Notes: generated by a model from the letters alone, not told the origin. DNA of 64,000 nucleotides from Gordonia namibiensis NBRC 108229 (GCF_000298235.1 NZ_BAHE01000001.1:1-64000), one strand, 5' to 3'; counted from the stretch's first letter, positions 7,346 through 19,443 are shown. Numbers and translations: made by a program.

Positions 7346-8206
7346 CTAGCCCACGGCGTTGAGCAACACCGTCTGCGCCGACCGGCCGATGTAGCCCGAG
7401 GTGTCGTACAGGTCGCCGAGGGTCGCGCCGAAACCGTCGGGTCCGGCGACCATGTTGGCGTCGATGCCGACCCACGGTCCGCTCGGCACCCGCGTCAGAT
7501 GCACGGTGGTGTCGGTGTTCATCCAGGACCAGCGGTCCGGACGCAGTCGCGTACCGACTCCGTTGGCGACGTCGATGACGATGAACATCGCCTCGAGGTC
7601 CGAGGTCTTCTCACCCTCGATCAGTGGGAGGACCGCGCGCAGCCACACTGCCGGTGTCTCGCCGTAGCGGCCCTCGGTGCGTGCCGACTCGACGGTGCCG
7701 ATGAACCCGAGCGTTCCCCAGTCCACGGCCTCGCCGCTGTCGTCGGGGAACCCGATCTGGCTCGGCAGCTCGTCGGGCAGCGGGGTCAGGGGAGCGGGAC
7801 CGTTGGCGATCTCACTGGTGTCCGCGCCGCGGATGCGCCAGCCCACCGACTTCGCGGCCGTGCGGAACGAGCCGTCGGCCTGTTGCACCTCGAGTTCGGT
7901 CTCGACGAGACTGATCTGCCGGCCCGGACGGGTCACGCGAGCGTGAATCCGGTTGACGCCCAATCCGATCGGGCCGAGGATCTCGGTCGTCACGCGGGTG
8001 AAGTGCTGCGTCGGATCGGGATCGCAGCGCAACAGTGAGCGCATCATCAGCGCCGACGGCGGACCACCGTGCTGCATGGTCGGCGACCACACGCTCAGGG
8101 TGGCGTCGGTCGGCCGGAAGTACTCATATCGCGCCGACGGGTCGCCGGCCGGGCTGGTGCCGTCTGACGCCGGGGCGTCGACGGGTACGTAGTACGAACT
8201 CTCCAC
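7346..8206 (-). CDS. thioesterase-family protein (double hot-dog, acyl-CoA thioesterase-like)
   Basis: The 286-residue protein resembles actinobacterial acyl-CoA thioesterase-like proteins built from two hot-dog domains. The N-terminal half contains MQHGGPPSALMMRSL (about residues 44-58), the stretch typical of the substrate-side helix. The C-terminal half carries WSWMNTDTTVHLTRVP and WVGIDANMVAGPDGFG. These suggest hydrolysis or binding of acyl-CoA; the specificity is unknown. The GTG at 8206 is supported by a TAGGCT -10 box six bases upstream. It has its own promoter and converges on hisG. Confidence 0.78.
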   Translation of the reverse strand: MESSYYVPVDAPASDGTSPAGDPSARYEYFRPTDATLSVWSPTMQHGGPPSALMMRSLLRCDPDPTQHFTRVTTEILGPIGLGVNRIHARVTRPGRQISLVETELEVQQADGSFRTAAKSVGWRIRGADTSEIANGPAPLTPLPDELPSQIGFPDDSGEAVDWGTLGFIGTVESARTEGRYGETPAVWLRAVLPLIEGEKTSDLEAMFIVIDVANGVGTRLRPDRWSWMNTDTTVHLTRVPSGPWVGIDANMVAGPDGFGATLGDLYDTSGYIGRSAQTVLLNAVG

Positions 8207-8212
8207 ATACCC

Positions 8213-8218
8213 AGCCTA
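8213..8218 (-). promoter_or_regulatory. leaderless-type -10 box (TAGGCT)
   Basis: On the minus strand TAGGCT ends six bases before the GTG start at 8206 of the thioesterase-like gene, which fixes that start and predicts a leaderless mRNA. Confidence 0.55.
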
Positions 8219-8254
8219 TGTGCGTCTACATAATCGGGCGTCCGTGGGTGTGCG

Positions 8255-10130
<1,876 letters not shown>

Positions 10131-10201
10131 GTTCGGCCGGTCTCAGCGGCCGCAAGATCGCGATTCCGTTGCGAAGGCGCACATTTAACACACCGTCAAC
10201 A

Positions 10202-10285
10202 CCGCCATTTGGCGGGTGAAGGGCGATTCTGCGTCCGTGCCGGTAGCGTAGGGATACGGCGCGAGCATTCCGATCGAGGGATCGG
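10202..10285 (+). promoter_or_regulatory. mpa upstream region with small hairpins
   Basis: The 181-base gap before mpa holds a weak hairpin (CCGCC-ATTT-GGCGG, 10202-10215) that may end trmI transcription. A -10-like TAGCGT lies at 10244-10249. A perfect six-base stem (CCGATC-GAGG-GATCGG, 10270-10285) sits in the mpa leader, followed by a GAGAGGAG ribosome site. The assignments rest on sequence pattern only. Confidence 0.4.
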
Positions 10286-10311
10286 GTGATTGCCGGGGAG
10301 AGGAGTCAGCA

Positions 10312-12099
10312 ATGACCGAATCTGACCGCCATGACGCCACCGGGGACCGCGCGGTCCCCGAGAGCGCGAGTGCACCCGAAGAGGGCTTCACCCCTGCCTA
10401 CACCCCGCCTCTTGCGCGGAGTGGTTCCGAACGCCCGTCGTTCGGACGTCAGGCAGACAACGAGAGCCTCCAGGAACGCGTCGACAGCCTCACGGCACGC
10501 AACGCGAAGCTGCTCGACACCCTCAAGGAGGCGCGTCAGCAACTCGTCGCCCTGCGCGAGGAGGTCGACCGTCTCGGTCAGCCGCCGAGCGGATACGGGG
10601 TCCTGCTCGACGTGTACCCCGACGCGACCGTCGACGTGTTCACCTCCGGCCGCAAGATGCGGCTCACCTGTTCGCCGAACATCGACACCGAAACCCTCAC
10701 CAAGGGTCAGACGCTGCGTCTGAACGAGGCCCTGACCATCGTCGAGGCCTGCGAGTTCGACACGGTCGGCGAGATCAGCACGCTGCGCGAGGTTCTCGGG
10801 GACGGCAGGCGGGCGCTGGTCGTCGGCCACGCCGACGAGGAGCGCGTCGTGTGGCTGGCCGAGCCGTTGCTGGGCGAGGTCGACGCGGAGGACGGCAAGC
10901 GCCGCAAGCTGCGTCCGGGCGACTCGTTGCTCATCGACACCAAAGCCGGATTCGCCTTCGAGCGGGTGCCCAAGGCCGAGGTCGAGGACCTCGTCCTCGA
11001 AGAGGTGCCCGATGTCGGGTACGAGGACATCGGTGGTCTGGGTCGGCAGATCGAGCAGATCCGCGACGCCGTCGAGCTGCCGTTCCTGCACAAGGACCTG
11101 TTCCGCGACTACCAGCTGCGGCCGCCGAAGGGCGTGCTGCTCTACGGTCCGCCCGGTTGTGGCAAGACGCTCATCGCCAAGGCCGTCGCCAATTCGCTGG
11201 CGAAGAAGATCGCGCTGGCCCGTGGCGACGATGCGAAGGAGGCCAAGTCCTACTTCCTGAACATCAAGGGCCCCGAGCTGTTGAACAAGTTCGTCGGTGA
11301 GACCGAGCGTCACATCCGGCTGATCTTCCAGCGCGCCCGCGAGAAGGCGTCCGAGGGCACCCCGGTCATCGTGTTCTTCGACGAGATGGACTCGATCTTC
11401 CGCACCCGCGGATCCGGTGTCTCCTCCGACGTCGAGACCACGGTCGTCCCGCAGCTGCTCAGCGAGATCGACGGTGTCGAAGGCCTCGAGAACGTCATCG
11501 TGATCGGTGCGTCCAACCGCGAGGACATGATCGACCCCGCGATCCTGCGTCCCGGCCGCCTCGACGTGAAGATCAAGATCGAGCGCCCCGACGCCGAGTC
11601 GGCGATCGACATCTTCTCGAAGTACCTCACCGAGGAACTGCCGATCCACGCCGACGACATCGGCGAGTTCGGCGGCGATCGCTCGGCTTGCATCAAGGCG
11701 ATGATCGAGAAGGTCGTCGAGCGGATGTACGCCGAGAGCGAGGACAACCGGTTCCTCGAGGTCACCTACGCCAACGGCGACAAGGAGATCATGTACTTCA
11801 AGGACTTCAACTCGGGCGCGATGATCCAGAACGTCGTCGACCGTGCGAAGAAGTACGCGATCAAGTCGCAGCTCGACACCGGTGCCCCGGGTCTGCGTGT
11901 GCAGCACCTCTTCGATTCGATCCTCGACGAGTTCGCGGAGAACGAAGATCTGCCCAACACCACCAACCCGGACGACTGGGCTCGCATCTCGGGCAAGAAG
12001 GGCGAGCGGATCGTCTACATCCGCACGCTGGTCACCGGCAAGTCCTCCGGGGCGAGCCGCGCCATCGACACCGAGACGAACACCGGTCAGTACCTGTAA
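10312..12099 (+). CDS. mpa: mycobacterial proteasome ATPase (Mpa/ARC)
   Basis: The 595-residue AAA+ ring ATPase recognises Pup on tagged proteins, unfolds them and feeds them to the 20S proteasome. The N-terminal coiled coil that binds Pup spans about residues 50-90. Tandem OB-fold domains follow, then the AAA module with Walker A GPPGCGKT at 279-286 and Walker [11 protein letters not shown] near residue 360. The C-terminus is GQYL, the penultimate-tyrosine tail that docks into the proteasome alpha ring. A GAGAGGAG site precedes the ATG. Unlike M. tuberculosis, an FHA-ABC transporter and glgP separate it from dop. Confidence 0.97.
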   Translation: MTESDRHDATGDRAVPESASAPEEGFTPAYTPPLARSGSERPSFGRQADNESLQERVDSLTARNAKLLDTLKEARQQLVALREEVDRLGQPPSGYGVLLDVYPDATVDVFTSGRKMRLTCSPNIDTETLTKGQTLRLNEALTIVEACEFDTVGEISTLREVLGDGRRALVVGHADEERVVWLAEPLLGEVDAEDGKRRKLRPGDSLLIDTKAGFAFERVPKAEVEDLVLEEVPDVGYEDIGGLGRQIEQIRDAVELPFLHKDLFRDYQLRPPKGVLLYGPPGCGKTLIAKAVANSLAKKIALARGDDAKEAKSYFLNIKGPELLNKFVGETERHIRLIFQRAREKASEGTPVIVFFDEMDSIFRTRGSGVSSDVETTVVPQLLSEIDGVEGLENVIVIGASNREDMIDPAILRPGRLDVKIKIERPDAESAIDIFSKYLTEELPIHADDIGEFGGDRSACIKAMIEKVVERMYAESEDNRFLEVTYANGDKEIMYFKDFNSGAMIQNVVDRAKKYAIKSQLDTGAPGLRVQHLFDSILDEFAENEDLPNTTNPDDWARISGKKGERIVYIRTLVTGKSSGASRAIDTETNTGQYL

Positions 12100-12115
12100 C
12101 ACGCGCCTCACCCGG

Positions 12116-12149
12116 CAGACGACCGACTCCCCAGGGGGTCGGTCGTCTG
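12116..12149 (+). terminator. stem-loop after mpa
   Basis: CAGACGACCGAC and GTCGGTCGTCTG form a perfect 12-base stem around a ten-base C/G-rich loop, 17 bases after the mpa stop. It probably ends mpa transcription before the FHA-ABC promoter. Confidence 0.7.
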
Positions 12150-12184
12150 CTGTACAGAACGGCATGAAAACAGTCGTCAAGCAC

Positions 12185-12190
12185 TAAAGT
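12185..12190 (+). promoter_or_regulatory. -10-like box (TAAAGT)
   Basis: TAAAGT ends eight bases before the ATG at 12199. It overlaps an in-frame TTG at 12190, so the ATG is the more plausible start of the FHA-ABC gene. Confidence 0.4.
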
Positions 12191-12198
12191 TGGCGGCG

Positions 12199-14733
12199 AT
12201 GAACAGTACATCGATGGCTCGCGGTCGGGTGATCGTCGACGGTGGGGCGCCTCATCCGCTGGGCGAATCCCCGCGCATCACCCTGGGCCGGGAACCCGAC
12301 AACGACATCGTGATCAATCATCCGATGGTGTCGCGTCGGCATCTTGCCATCGAGTGGCGCGGCACCGCGTGGTACCTCGTCGACATCGGTAGCACCAACG
12401 GCTTTTTCGCCGGCGGCCGGCGCATGGCCGAGTTGATGATCGCCGGCCCGACGCAGGTCCGGCTCGGCGACGTGAGCACCGGTCCGATCGTCGACCTGGT
12501 GATCGATCCGACCGCGTACCCGCCGCCGCTCAGCGGCCGGATACCGTCCCCGCCGGCCCGGCCGGGTCCGTTCCCGCCGGGACCACGGTCGGCGGGGTTC
12601 GCCGGCCCCGGTCATCCCGGACCCAACATGCCGCCGTCGGGCCGTATCCCGTCGCGAACCCCGGGTGGCCCCTCTCGACCCGGTGCGCCGGAACCCATGC
12701 CCGCCGAGCTGCGCAACGCCCCGCATCTGCAGGCGCTCAAACAGAACGTCTCCGCCGTCTATCGGCTCCCCGGGGCGCCGAGTCCGCCCGAGCGCGAGTC
12801 GATCTCGCTGCGCGGCGTGCAGCGCATCGGCCGCACCCCGGACAACGACATCGTCGTCAGCGACGTCCTGGCCTCCCGCCACCATGCGCAGGTGTCGAGC
12901 CGCGGCGGCGTGCTGGTCATCGACGACCTCGGGAGCGTCAACGGCACCTTCGTCAACGGCCGGCGCGTGGACAACGCACCACTGTCCGACGGCGACGTGG
13001 TCACGATCGGCAACAGCGACTTCGTGGTGTCCGGCGGCACCCTCATGCGCGGCCAGGAGAGTGCGGCGGTCGCCGACGGCCTCCACGTGCACGGGGTCAG
13101 CCTCGTCGTCGACGGCGGGAAGCGACTCCTCGCCGACGTCGACTTCAGCGCGAGTCCCGGCACGCTCACTGCAGTGATCGGCCCGTCCGGTGCAGGCAAA
13201 TCGACCGTGTCGAAGATCGCCGCGGGCCTGAACTCGCCGACGAGTGGTCTGGTCACCTTCGAGAGTCGCAATGTCCACGCGGAGTACGACGCACTCCGCA
13301 CCCGTATCGGCATGGTCCCGCAGAAGGACGTGCTCCACCACAAACTCACGCTGAGGCAGGCGCTGCGCTACGCGGCCGAGTTGCGACTCCCACCCGACCT
13401 GTCGAAGGAGGACCGCGATCGGGTCATCGACGGCGTCCTCAGCGAGCTACAACTGACCGAACACGTCGACACCCGTGTCGAGAAGCTCTCCGGCGGACAG
13501 CAGAAACGCGCGTCGGTGGCGATGGAGCTGCTCACCGGTCCGTCGCTGCTGATCCTCGACGAGCCGACCTCGGGTCTCGACCCTGCACTCGACCGCCAGG
13601 TCATGGCGACCCTGCGACGCCTCGCCGACGCCGGCCGCGTCGTCCTCGTGGTCACCCATTCACTGACGTACCTGTCGATGTGCGACCAGGTGCTGCTGCT
13701 CGCCCCGGGCGGCAAGACGTCGTTCTGCGGTGCGCCCGCGCAGGTCGAGCACGAGATGGGGACCTCGGACTGGGCGGAGATCTTCGCCTACGTCGCCGAC
13801 CAGCCCGACGCCGCGCACACGCGCTACCTCGAACGGCATCGACGCGCACCCAATCCGCCTCCGCCGCAACGTCCTCCAGGCCCGCCGATCCCGGTGCCGC
13901 ACACCAGCTTCACCAGACAGGCGTCGACCATCGCCCGACGCCAGGTACGGCTCATCTTCGCCGACATCGGCTACCTGGTGTTCCTGGTGCTGCTGCCGGT
14001 GGTCCTCGGGCTGCTGACGCTGGTCATCCCGGGGTCGAGCGGTTTCGCCCGGCTCGAGGTGATCCCGAATGCGCCGCCACCCAAGGACGGCGCGGAGGCG
14101 ATCCAGATCCTGGTGGTTCTCGTCGTCGGTGCGGCGTTCATGGGTGCGGCCCTGACGGTCCGCGACCTCGTCGGAGAACGCGACATCTTCGAACGGGAGA
14201 GAGCCGTCGGATTGCGTCCCGGCGCTTACCTGTTCGCGAAGATCGTGGTCTTCTTCATCGCCGCGATCCTGCAGACGATCATCATGGTCGGCATCACCTT
14301 CGCCGGTCGGGGCCTGCCCGACTTCGGCGGCCCGATCCTGCCGCCGCCACTGGCCCTGCTGTTCGCCGTCGCCGTGCTCGCCTGCGTGAGCACCCTTGTC
14401 GGACTCGCGATCTCGTCGGCGGTGAAGTCCAACGAACAGGTGATGCCGCCGCTGGTCATCGTGGTGATGGTGCAGCTCGTCTTCTGCGGCGGCCTGTTCA
14501 AGCTCGACGGTGCCGGCCTGCAGCAGCTGTCGTGGATCTTCCCGTCGTTCTGGGGCTACGTCACCGCCGCCGGCAGCGTCGACCTCTACAACATCAACGT
14601 CGCCGCACCCCAGCGGATCACGTTGTGGGAGACATCGATCGCCCACAGCGCCATCGCCTACGCCGTGCTCGCCTTCATCAGCATCCTCTTGCTCGCGTTC
14701 ACCTACTCACGGTTGCGGTTGAAGAAGCGCTGA
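12199..14733 (+). CDS. FHA-domain ABC transporter (ATPase plus permease, Rv1747-like)
   Basis: The 844-residue protein has two forkhead-associated domains that read phosphothreonine (about 15-95, GREPDNDIVINHPMVSRRH; about 205-285, IGRTPDNDIVVSD and NGTFVNG), joined by a proline/glycine-rich linker. An ABC ATPase follows, with Walker A GPSGAGKS near residue 328, signature LSGGQQKR and Walker B LLILDEPTSGLDP. An ABC-2 permease with about six helices (570-840) ends the protein. The plan matches mycobacterial Rv1747, an exporter regulated by Ser/Thr kinases such as PknF and linked to cell-envelope lipid export; kinase control here is inferred. No kinase gene lies next to it. It is inserted between mpa and dop. 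Confidence 0.92.
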   Translation: MNSTSMARGRVIVDGGAPHPLGESPRITLGREPDNDIVINHPMVSRRHLAIEWRGTAWYLVDIGSTNGFFAGGRRMAELMIAGPTQVRLGDVSTGPIVDLVIDPTAYPPPLSGRIPSPPARPGPFPPGPRSAGFAGPGHPGPNMPPSGRIPSRTPGGPSRPGAPEPMPAELRNAPHLQALKQNVSAVYRLPGAPSPPERESISLRGVQRIGRTPDNDIVVSDVLASRHHAQVSSRGGVLVIDDLGSVNGTFVNGRRVDNAPLSDGDVVTIGNSDFVVSGGTLMRGQESAAVADGLHVHGVSLVVDGGKRLLADVDFSASPGTLTAVIGPSGAGKSTVSKIAAGLNSPTSGLVTFESRNVHAEYDALRTRIGMVPQKDVLHHKLTLRQALRYAAELRLPPDLSKEDRDRVIDGVLSELQLTEHVDTRVEKLSGGQQKRASVAMELLTGPSLLILDEPTSGLDPALDRQVMATLRRLADAGRVVLVVTHSLTYLSMCDQVLLLAPGGKTSFCGAPAQVEHEMGTSDWAEIFAYVADQPDAAHTRYLERHRRAPNPPPPQRPPGPPIPVPHTSFTRQASTIARRQVRLIFADIGYLVFLVLLPVVLGLLTLVIPGSSGFARLEVIPNAPPPKDGAEAIQILVVLVVGAAFMGAALTVRDLVGERDIFERERAVGLRPGAYLFAKIVVFFIAAILQTIIMVGITFAGRGLPDFGGPILPPPLALLFAVAVLACVSTLVGLAISSAVKSNEQVMPPLVIVVMVQLVFCGGLFKLDGAGLQQLSWIFPSFWGYVTAAGSVDLYNINVAAPQRITLWETSIAHSAIAYAVLAFISILLLAFTYSRLRLKKR

Positions 14734-14737
14734 GGCG

Positions 14738-14848
14738 CGACCCTCTCGCTGTCTCAGGTGCCCGACCCTCCGCTGTCTGGGTGTGCCGCCGCCCTCTCGC
14801 TGCCTGAGGTGCGAGGAGCGCAAGCGACGAGCCACGAAGGCCTGGTGA
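14738..14848 (+). repeat. dispersed repeat, family 1 (copy 2, with degenerate pieces)
   Basis: A well-preserved copy occupies 14803-14848 (CCTGAGGTGCGAGGAGCGC through AAGGCCTGGTGAC). Degenerate starts of the same element (CTCTCGCTGTCTCAGGTGC and CCGCTGTCTGGGTG) precede it at about 14740-14790. The whole stretch lies between the converging FHA-ABC and glgP genes. Confidence 0.75.
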
Positions 14849-14871
14849 CCTGCAGACGCCAACTCGACGGG

Positions 14872-14891
14872 CAGACTTCGATCGAAGTCTG
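14872..14891. terminator. perfect 20-base palindrome, probable bidirectional terminator
   Basis: CAGACTTCGA followed by its own reverse complement gives a 20-base palindrome 38 bases beyond the end of glgP and 139 bases beyond the FHA-ABC gene. Its position between convergent genes suggests termination. A protein-binding site is also possible. Confidence 0.5.
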
Positions 14892-14929
14892 TCAGTCGGG
14901 TTGAGGTTCGCCACTCGGGTGCGAGCGCG

Positions 14930-17476
14930 CTAACCAGCCGAGACCGGATACCGCACGAGCCCGAGTTCGGCGTCATGCGAGAGCTGTTCGTGGCGGGGGA
15001 GCACCCGCACCGTGTAACCGAGATGACCCGACGCCGGCGGGGTGGCCAGCACCGAGAAGACGACCCGGCCCGACGCGTCTCGATCAACCGCCGGACTCAT
15101 GTCGATGATCGCCGGGTCGACGAGGTCGCCGTCGTCGGTCACGCGGCCCAGCACGAGTTGGACGCGGAGACTGTCGGGGTCTAGCTCGCCGACCGCCACG
15201 TGCGCCGAGACCCGAAGGCCGTCGTCCTCGCTTTCCTCGTCCACCCCCGCGACGACGATCGAACCCCAGCCGGTCTCGATCTCGCGCCGGTACACCGCGA
15301 GATCGCGCGCGCCGGCGTAATCGTCGGCACACGCGGCGACGTAGGCCTCCGCGGCCGGGCAGTACAGCTCGGTGGTGTAGTCCCGGACCATGCGTGACGC
15401 GAGCACCCGGGGGCCGAGTCGGGTGAGCGTGTGGCGCATCATCTCCACCCACCGTGTCGGCAGGCCGTTCTCGTCGCGCTCGTAGAACAGCGGGATCACG
15501 GTGTCCTCGAGGAGTGCGTAGAGCGCCTCGGCTTCGAGGTCGTCGCGTCGGTTCTCGTCCTCGATGCCCTCGGCCGACGGGATCGCCCAGCCGTTGTCGT
15601 CGCCGGCCATCTCGTCCCACCAGCCGTCCAGGATGGACAGGTTGAGGCCGCCGTTGAGCGCCGACTTCATCCCCGACGTCCCGCACGCCTCCATCGGCCG
15701 CACCGGGTTGTTCAGCCATACGTCGCAGCCGGCGTAGATGTGGCGGGCCATCGAGATGTCGTAGTCGGGCAGGAACACGATGCGGTCGCGCAGTTGCGGG
15801 TCCTCGGCGAAGCGCACCACCTGCTGGATCAGTGCCTTGCCGCCGTTGTCGGCCGGGTGCGCCTTGCCCGCGATGACGAGCTGCACCGGGCGGTCGGGGT
15901 CGGTGAGTATGCGGCGCATGCGGTCCGGGTCGCGCAGCATGAGCGTGAGCCGCTTGTACGTGGCTGCGCGACGTGCGAAGCCGATCGTCAGCACCCCGGG
16001 GTCGAAGAGGTCGGCGGTCCAGCCGAGTTCGGCGTCGGTGAAGCCGCGTTCGCGTCCGCTCGCATGAGCCCGACGCCGGACCTCGGCGACGAGCTCGGCC
16101 CGCAGCGACTCGTGGGTCGACCAGATGGTCTCGGCAGGCAGCCCGGCGTAGACCTCAGGGGCGGAATCCTCGTCGCTCGCGGCGAAGTCGCGCCACACCT
16201 TCGACACCCAGGTGGGACCGTGCACGCCGTTGGTGATCGCACCGATCGGCACATCCGCGGCGTCGAAGCCGGGCCACAGGTCGGCGAACATCTCCCGGCT
16301 CACCTCACCGTGCAGCTGGGAGACGCCGTTGCTGCGCTGGCCGAGACGAAAACCCATGTGCGCCATGTTGAACACACCCGGGTCGGCCTCGTCGCCGAGT
16401 TCGGCGACGGTCGACGCGGGCAGGCCGGGCAGCAGACGCGAGGTCCCGGAGTCGTCGGCGTCGAGGTACCGGTTCACCAGTTCGGTGGGGAAGCGGTCGA
16501 TCCCGGCGGGCACCGGGGTGTGCGTGGTGAAGATGTTCGACGCCCGCACCACTGCCTCGGCGGTGTCGAAGTCGAGTCCGGCGGCCACGTACTCCCGGAT
16601 GCGTTCGGTGCCCAGGAATCCGGCGTGACCCTCGTTCATGTGGAACACCGTCGGCTCGTCGCGGCCGGTGACCCGCACGTAGGCCCGAAGCGCACGAACA
16701 CCGCCGACGCCGAGAAGGATCTCCTGCAGGATGCGGTGCTCCTGATCGCCGCCGTAGAGGCGGTCGGTGACGCCGCGCAGCTGGTCGTCGGTGTTGGCCG
16801 CGATGTCGGAGTCGAGGAGCAGCAACGGGATTCGGCCGACGCTCGCGACCCACACCTGCGCGGACAGGGTGCGACCGCCGGGCATCGAGATCTCGACGAC
16901 GACGGGTGCATCGCCGTCGGTGAGAAGGGTGAGCGGCAGATCGCGCGGGTCGTTGACCGGGTAGCGCTCCACCTGCCAGCCGTCGTGGTCGAGGCCCTGG
17001 CGGAAGTAGCCGGACCGGTAGAACAGGCCGACGCCGATGAGGGGGAGCCCGAGATCCGATGCGGCCTTCAGATGGTCACCGGCGAGGATGCCGAGTCCGC
17101 CGGAGTAGATCGGCAGCACCTCGGAGACGCCGAACTCCATGGAGAAGTACGCGATCCCGGGCGGCACGGGATGGTTCTCCGCGTATCCGCCGAACCATTG
17201 CGGCGCGTCGAGATACTCCTCGAGACTCGCCTCCGCTGCCGACACCCGCGCCCGGAACTCCTCGTCGCCCGCCAGCTCGGACAGCCGGGCCGGATCTACG
17301 TCGGCGAGCACCCGCAGCGGATCACCCGTCGCCTCCCACCGCTCGGCGTCGATCGTCGCGAACAACTCCTGGGTCGGCGGGTTCCACACCCAGCGCAGGT
17401 TGTGCGACAGGGGACCGAGGGCGGCTAGTTCGGCAGGCAGCGGCACCCGAACGGTGAACCGGCGGAAAGCTTTCAC
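14930..17476 (-). CDS. glgP: alpha-glucan (glycogen) phosphorylase
   Basis: The 848-residue pyridoxal-phosphate enzyme releases glucose-1-phosphate from glycogen or maltodextrin. The N-terminal region (about 1-110, with [20 protein letters not shown]) is the DUF3417-type domain of the actinobacterial/archaeal phosphorylase class. The motif [15 protein letters not shown] carries the PLP-binding lysine, and [10 protein letters not shown] and FLPDYD are present upstream of it. The GTG at 17476 is chosen because it gives family length and follows a TACCGT -10 box by seven bases. It shares an 81-base divergent promoter region with dop and has no glycogen genes beside it. Confidence 0.93.
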   Translation of the reverse strand: MKAFRRFTVRVPLPAELAALGPLSHNLRWVWNPPTQELFATIDAERWEATGDPLRVLADVDPARLSELAGDEEFRARVSAAEASLEEYLDAPQWFGGYAENHPVPPGIAYFSMEFGVSEVLPIYSGGLGILAGDHLKAASDLGLPLIGVGLFYRSGYFRQGLDHDGWQVERYPVNDPRDLPLTLLTDGDAPVVVEISMPGGRTLSAQVWVASVGRIPLLLLDSDIAANTDDQLRGVTDRLYGGDQEHRILQEILLGVGGVRALRAYVRVTGRDEPTVFHMNEGHAGFLGTERIREYVAAGLDFDTAEAVVRASNIFTTHTPVPAGIDRFPTELVNRYLDADDSGTSRLLPGLPASTVAELGDEADPGVFNMAHMGFRLGQRSNGVSQLHGEVSREMFADLWPGFDAADVPIGAITNGVHGPTWVSKVWRDFAASDEDSAPEVYAGLPAETIWSTHESLRAELVAEVRRRAHASGRERGFTDAELGWTADLFDPGVLTIGFARRAATYKRLTLMLRDPDRMRRILTDPDRPVQLVIAGKAHPADNGGKALIQQVVRFAEDPQLRDRIVFLPDYDISMARHIYAGCDVWLNNPVRPMEACGTSGMKSALNGGLNLSILDGWWDEMAGDDNGWAIPSAEGIEDENRRDDLEAEALYALLEDTVIPLFYERDENGLPTRWVEMMRHTLTRLGPRVLASRMVRDYTTELYCPAAEAYVAACADDYAGARDLAVYRREIETGWGSIVVAGVDEESEDDGLRVSAHVAVGELDPDSLRVQLVLGRVTDDGDLVDPAIIDMSPAVDRDASGRVVFSVLATPPASGHLGYTVRVLPRHEQLSHDAELGLVRYPVSAG

Positions 17477-17483
17477 GGCGACG

Positions 17484-17489
17484 ACGGTA
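17484..17489 (-). promoter_or_regulatory. leaderless-type -10 box (TACCGT)
   Basis: On the minus strand TACCGT lies seven bases before the glgP GTG at 17476. It is back-to-back with the dop promoter in the same 81-base gap. Confidence 0.55.
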
Positions 17490-17545
17490 CTGGTGCCGGG
17501 CCCGCCCTGCGAACGGGACGATGCGAGCCACTCCGCATCACCCTC

Positions 17546-17551
17546 TACCCT
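17546..17551 (+). promoter_or_regulatory. leaderless-type -10 box (TACCCT)
   Basis: TACCCT lies six bases before the dop ATG at 17558, predicting that dop is transcribed from its own start codon. Confidence 0.55.
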
Positions 17552-17557
17552 CGAAGC

Positions 17558-19057
17558 ATGCAGCGAATCATCGGTACCGAGGTCGAGTACGGAATCTCCG
17601 CTCCCGGCGACCCGACCGCGAATCCGATCATGACCTCCACCCAGGCCGTTCTCGCCTACGCGGCGGCAGCCGGCGTACCCCGCGCCAAGCGCACGCGCTG
17701 GGATTACGAGGTGGAGTCCCCGCTCCGCGACGCTCGCGGGTTCGACCTCGGACGCGGTTCCGGACCGGCCCCGATCATCGACGCCGATGAGATCGGCGCG
17801 GCGAACATGATCCTCACCAACGGCGCCCGCCTCTACGTCGACCACGCCCATCCCGAGTACTCCGCACCCGAGGTCACCGACCCCATGGACGCGGTCATCT
17901 GGGACAAGGCGGGCGAACGTGTCATGGAGGCCGCCGCACGCCACGTGGCGAGCGTTCCGGGTGCGCCCAAGCTGCAGCTCTACAAGAACAACATCGACGG
18001 CAAGGGTGCGTCCTACGGCACCCACGAGAACTACCTGATGGCCCGCGAGACCCCGTTCACCGCGGTCATCGCCGGTCTGACCACGTTCTTCGCCTCGCGT
18101 CAGGTCATCACCGGCTCGGGTCGCGTGGGCATCGGCCAGTCGGGCGACGAGGCCGGTTTCCAGCTCTCGCAGCGCTCGGACTACATCGAGGTCGAGGTCG
18201 GCCTCGAGACCACCCTCAAGCGCGGCATCATCAACACCCGCGACGAGCCGCACGCCGACCCGGAGCGCTACCGCCGCCTGCACGTCATCATCGGCGACGC
18301 CAACCTCGCCGAGACCGCGACGTATCTCAAGGTCGGGACCACCGCACTGGTCCTCGACCTCATCGAGGCGGGCGTCGACTTCTCCGACATCGAACTCGCC
18401 CGCCCGGTCCAGGCGGTGCACACCATCAGCCACGACCCGACCCTGACCGCGACCGTCGCACTCACCGACGGCCGCGAGCTCACCGGGCTGGCCCTGCAGC
18501 GCGAGTACCTCGAACGCTGCATGAAGTTCCACGAGCAGGAGCACTCCGACGACGCGCGGGCCAAACACGTCCTCGAGACCTGGGCGGACGTTCTCGACCG
18601 GCTCGAGCGCGACCCCATGGAATGCTCGGACATCCTCGACTGGCCGGCCAAGCTGCGCATCCTCGAGGGCTTCCGCCAGCGCGAGGGCCTGGCCTGGTCG
18701 GCGCCGCGCCTGCAGCTCATCGACCTGCAGTACTCCGACGTCCGGCTCGACAAGGGGCTCTACAACCGCCTCGTCGCGCGCGGCTCGATGAAGCGTCTGG
18801 TCGACGAGAACGACGTGCTCGCCGCGATCCACGAGCCGCCGCGCAACACCCGCGCCTACTTCCGCGGCGAATGCCTGCGCCGTTTCGGTGCCGATGTCGC
18901 CGCAGCCAGCTGGGATTCGGTCATCTTCGACCTCGGCGGGGACTCCCTCGTCCGTATCCCGACGCTCGAGCCGCTGCGCGGGACGCAGGCCCACGTGGGC
19001 AAGCTCCTCGATTCGGTCAACTCCGCCGCCGAACTGGTCGACCAGCTGACGACCTGA
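17558..19057 (+). CDS. dop: deamidase/depupylase of Pup
   Basis: The 499-residue enzyme converts the C-terminal glutamine of Pup to glutamate and also removes Pup from substrates. It belongs to the glutamine-synthetase-like fold shared with PafA. The N-terminal nucleotide/metal motif [13 protein letters not shown] (residues 3-15) is present, as are the [15 protein letters not shown] stretch (about 88-102) and the conserved GSGR and NTRDEPHAD motifs. The Dop-loop segment (about residues 40-60) that separates Dop from PafA is present. Its own leaderless promoter lies upstream. pup follows 194 bases downstream. Confidence 0.97.
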   Translation: MQRIIGTEVEYGISAPGDPTANPIMTSTQAVLAYAAAAGVPRAKRTRWDYEVESPLRDARGFDLGRGSGPAPIIDADEIGAANMILTNGARLYVDHAHPEYSAPEVTDPMDAVIWDKAGERVMEAAARHVASVPGAPKLQLYKNNIDGKGASYGTHENYLMARETPFTAVIAGLTTFFASRQVITGSGRVGIGQSGDEAGFQLSQRSDYIEVEVGLETTLKRGIINTRDEPHADPERYRRLHVIIGDANLAETATYLKVGTTALVLDLIEAGVDFSDIELARPVQAVHTISHDPTLTATVALTDGRELTGLALQREYLERCMKFHEQEHSDDARAKHVLETWADVLDRLERDPMECSDILDWPAKLRILEGFRQREGLAWSAPRLQLIDLQYSDVRLDKGLYNRLVARGSMKRLVDENDVLAAIHEPPRNTRAYFRGECLRRFGADVAAASWDSVIFDLGGDSLVRIPTLEPLRGTQAHVGKLLDSVNSAAELVDQLTT

Positions 19058-19106
19058 CACGCGCGGGGCATGTGCTTCGTTCCGCCCCAGTTGTCGCCGC
19101 CACAGG

Positions 19107-19251
19107 TAGTGTGGGAACACACGATTCCGAGGCCGATTCACCAGGGATCAGCGCCCGGCGGAAGCCGGTGAGATCCCAGGGGTCGCGAGACCCGATGGTG
19201 GTCGGTCGCGGGTAGCCCGCCAAGGGGCGATCGGTTTCAAGGAGGCAGCAG
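19107..19251 (+). promoter_or_regulatory. pup promoter and structured 5' leader
   Basis: A TAGTGT -10-like box (19107-19112) would start a leader of about 130 bases before the pup ATG. Three stems follow in order. The first is a compound stem GGGATC/GATCCC (19144-19149 with 19172-19177) enclosing CCGGC-GGAA-GCCGG. The second is GGTC-GCGA-GACC (19181-19192), closed by a GNRA loop. The third is GCGGG-TAG-CCCGC (19208-19220). An AAGGAGG ribosome site follows at about 19240. Any regulatory role is inference. Confidence 0.5.
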
Positions 19252-19443
19252 ATGGCGCAGGAACAGACCAAGCGTGGTGGCGGCGGCGACGATGAGGGCG
19301 TTGGCCCCGATTCCGGTGCCGGACAGGAACGTCGCGAGAAGCTGGCCGAGGACACCGACGACCTGCTCGACGAGATCGATGACGTGCTCGAGGAGAACGC
19401 CGAGGACTTCGTGCGTGCTTACGTGCAGAAGGGCGGCCAGTGA
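19252..19443 (+). CDS. pup: prokaryotic ubiquitin-like protein
   Basis: The 63-residue protein is attached to lysines of target proteins to mark them for the proteasome. It is mostly disordered. The central helix-forming segment (about residues 26-52, [21 protein letters not shown]) binds the Mpa coiled coil. It ends VQKGGQ, the C-terminal Gly-Gly-Gln that Dop deamidates to glutamate before PafA can ligate it. A strong AAGGAGG site precedes the ATG. The stop overlaps the prcB GTG by four bases (GTGA), making pup-prcB-prcA one coupled operon. Confidence 0.98.
   Translation: MAQEQTKRGGGGDDEGVGPDSGAGQERREKLAEDTDDLLDEIDDVLEENAEDFVRAYVQKGGQ

Noticed and set aside
17474-19141. Upstream in-frame extension of glgP to about 1400 residues
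   Set aside because: The extra 555 codons are the reverse complement of dop. The family length and the -10 box at 17484-17489 support the GTG at 17476.
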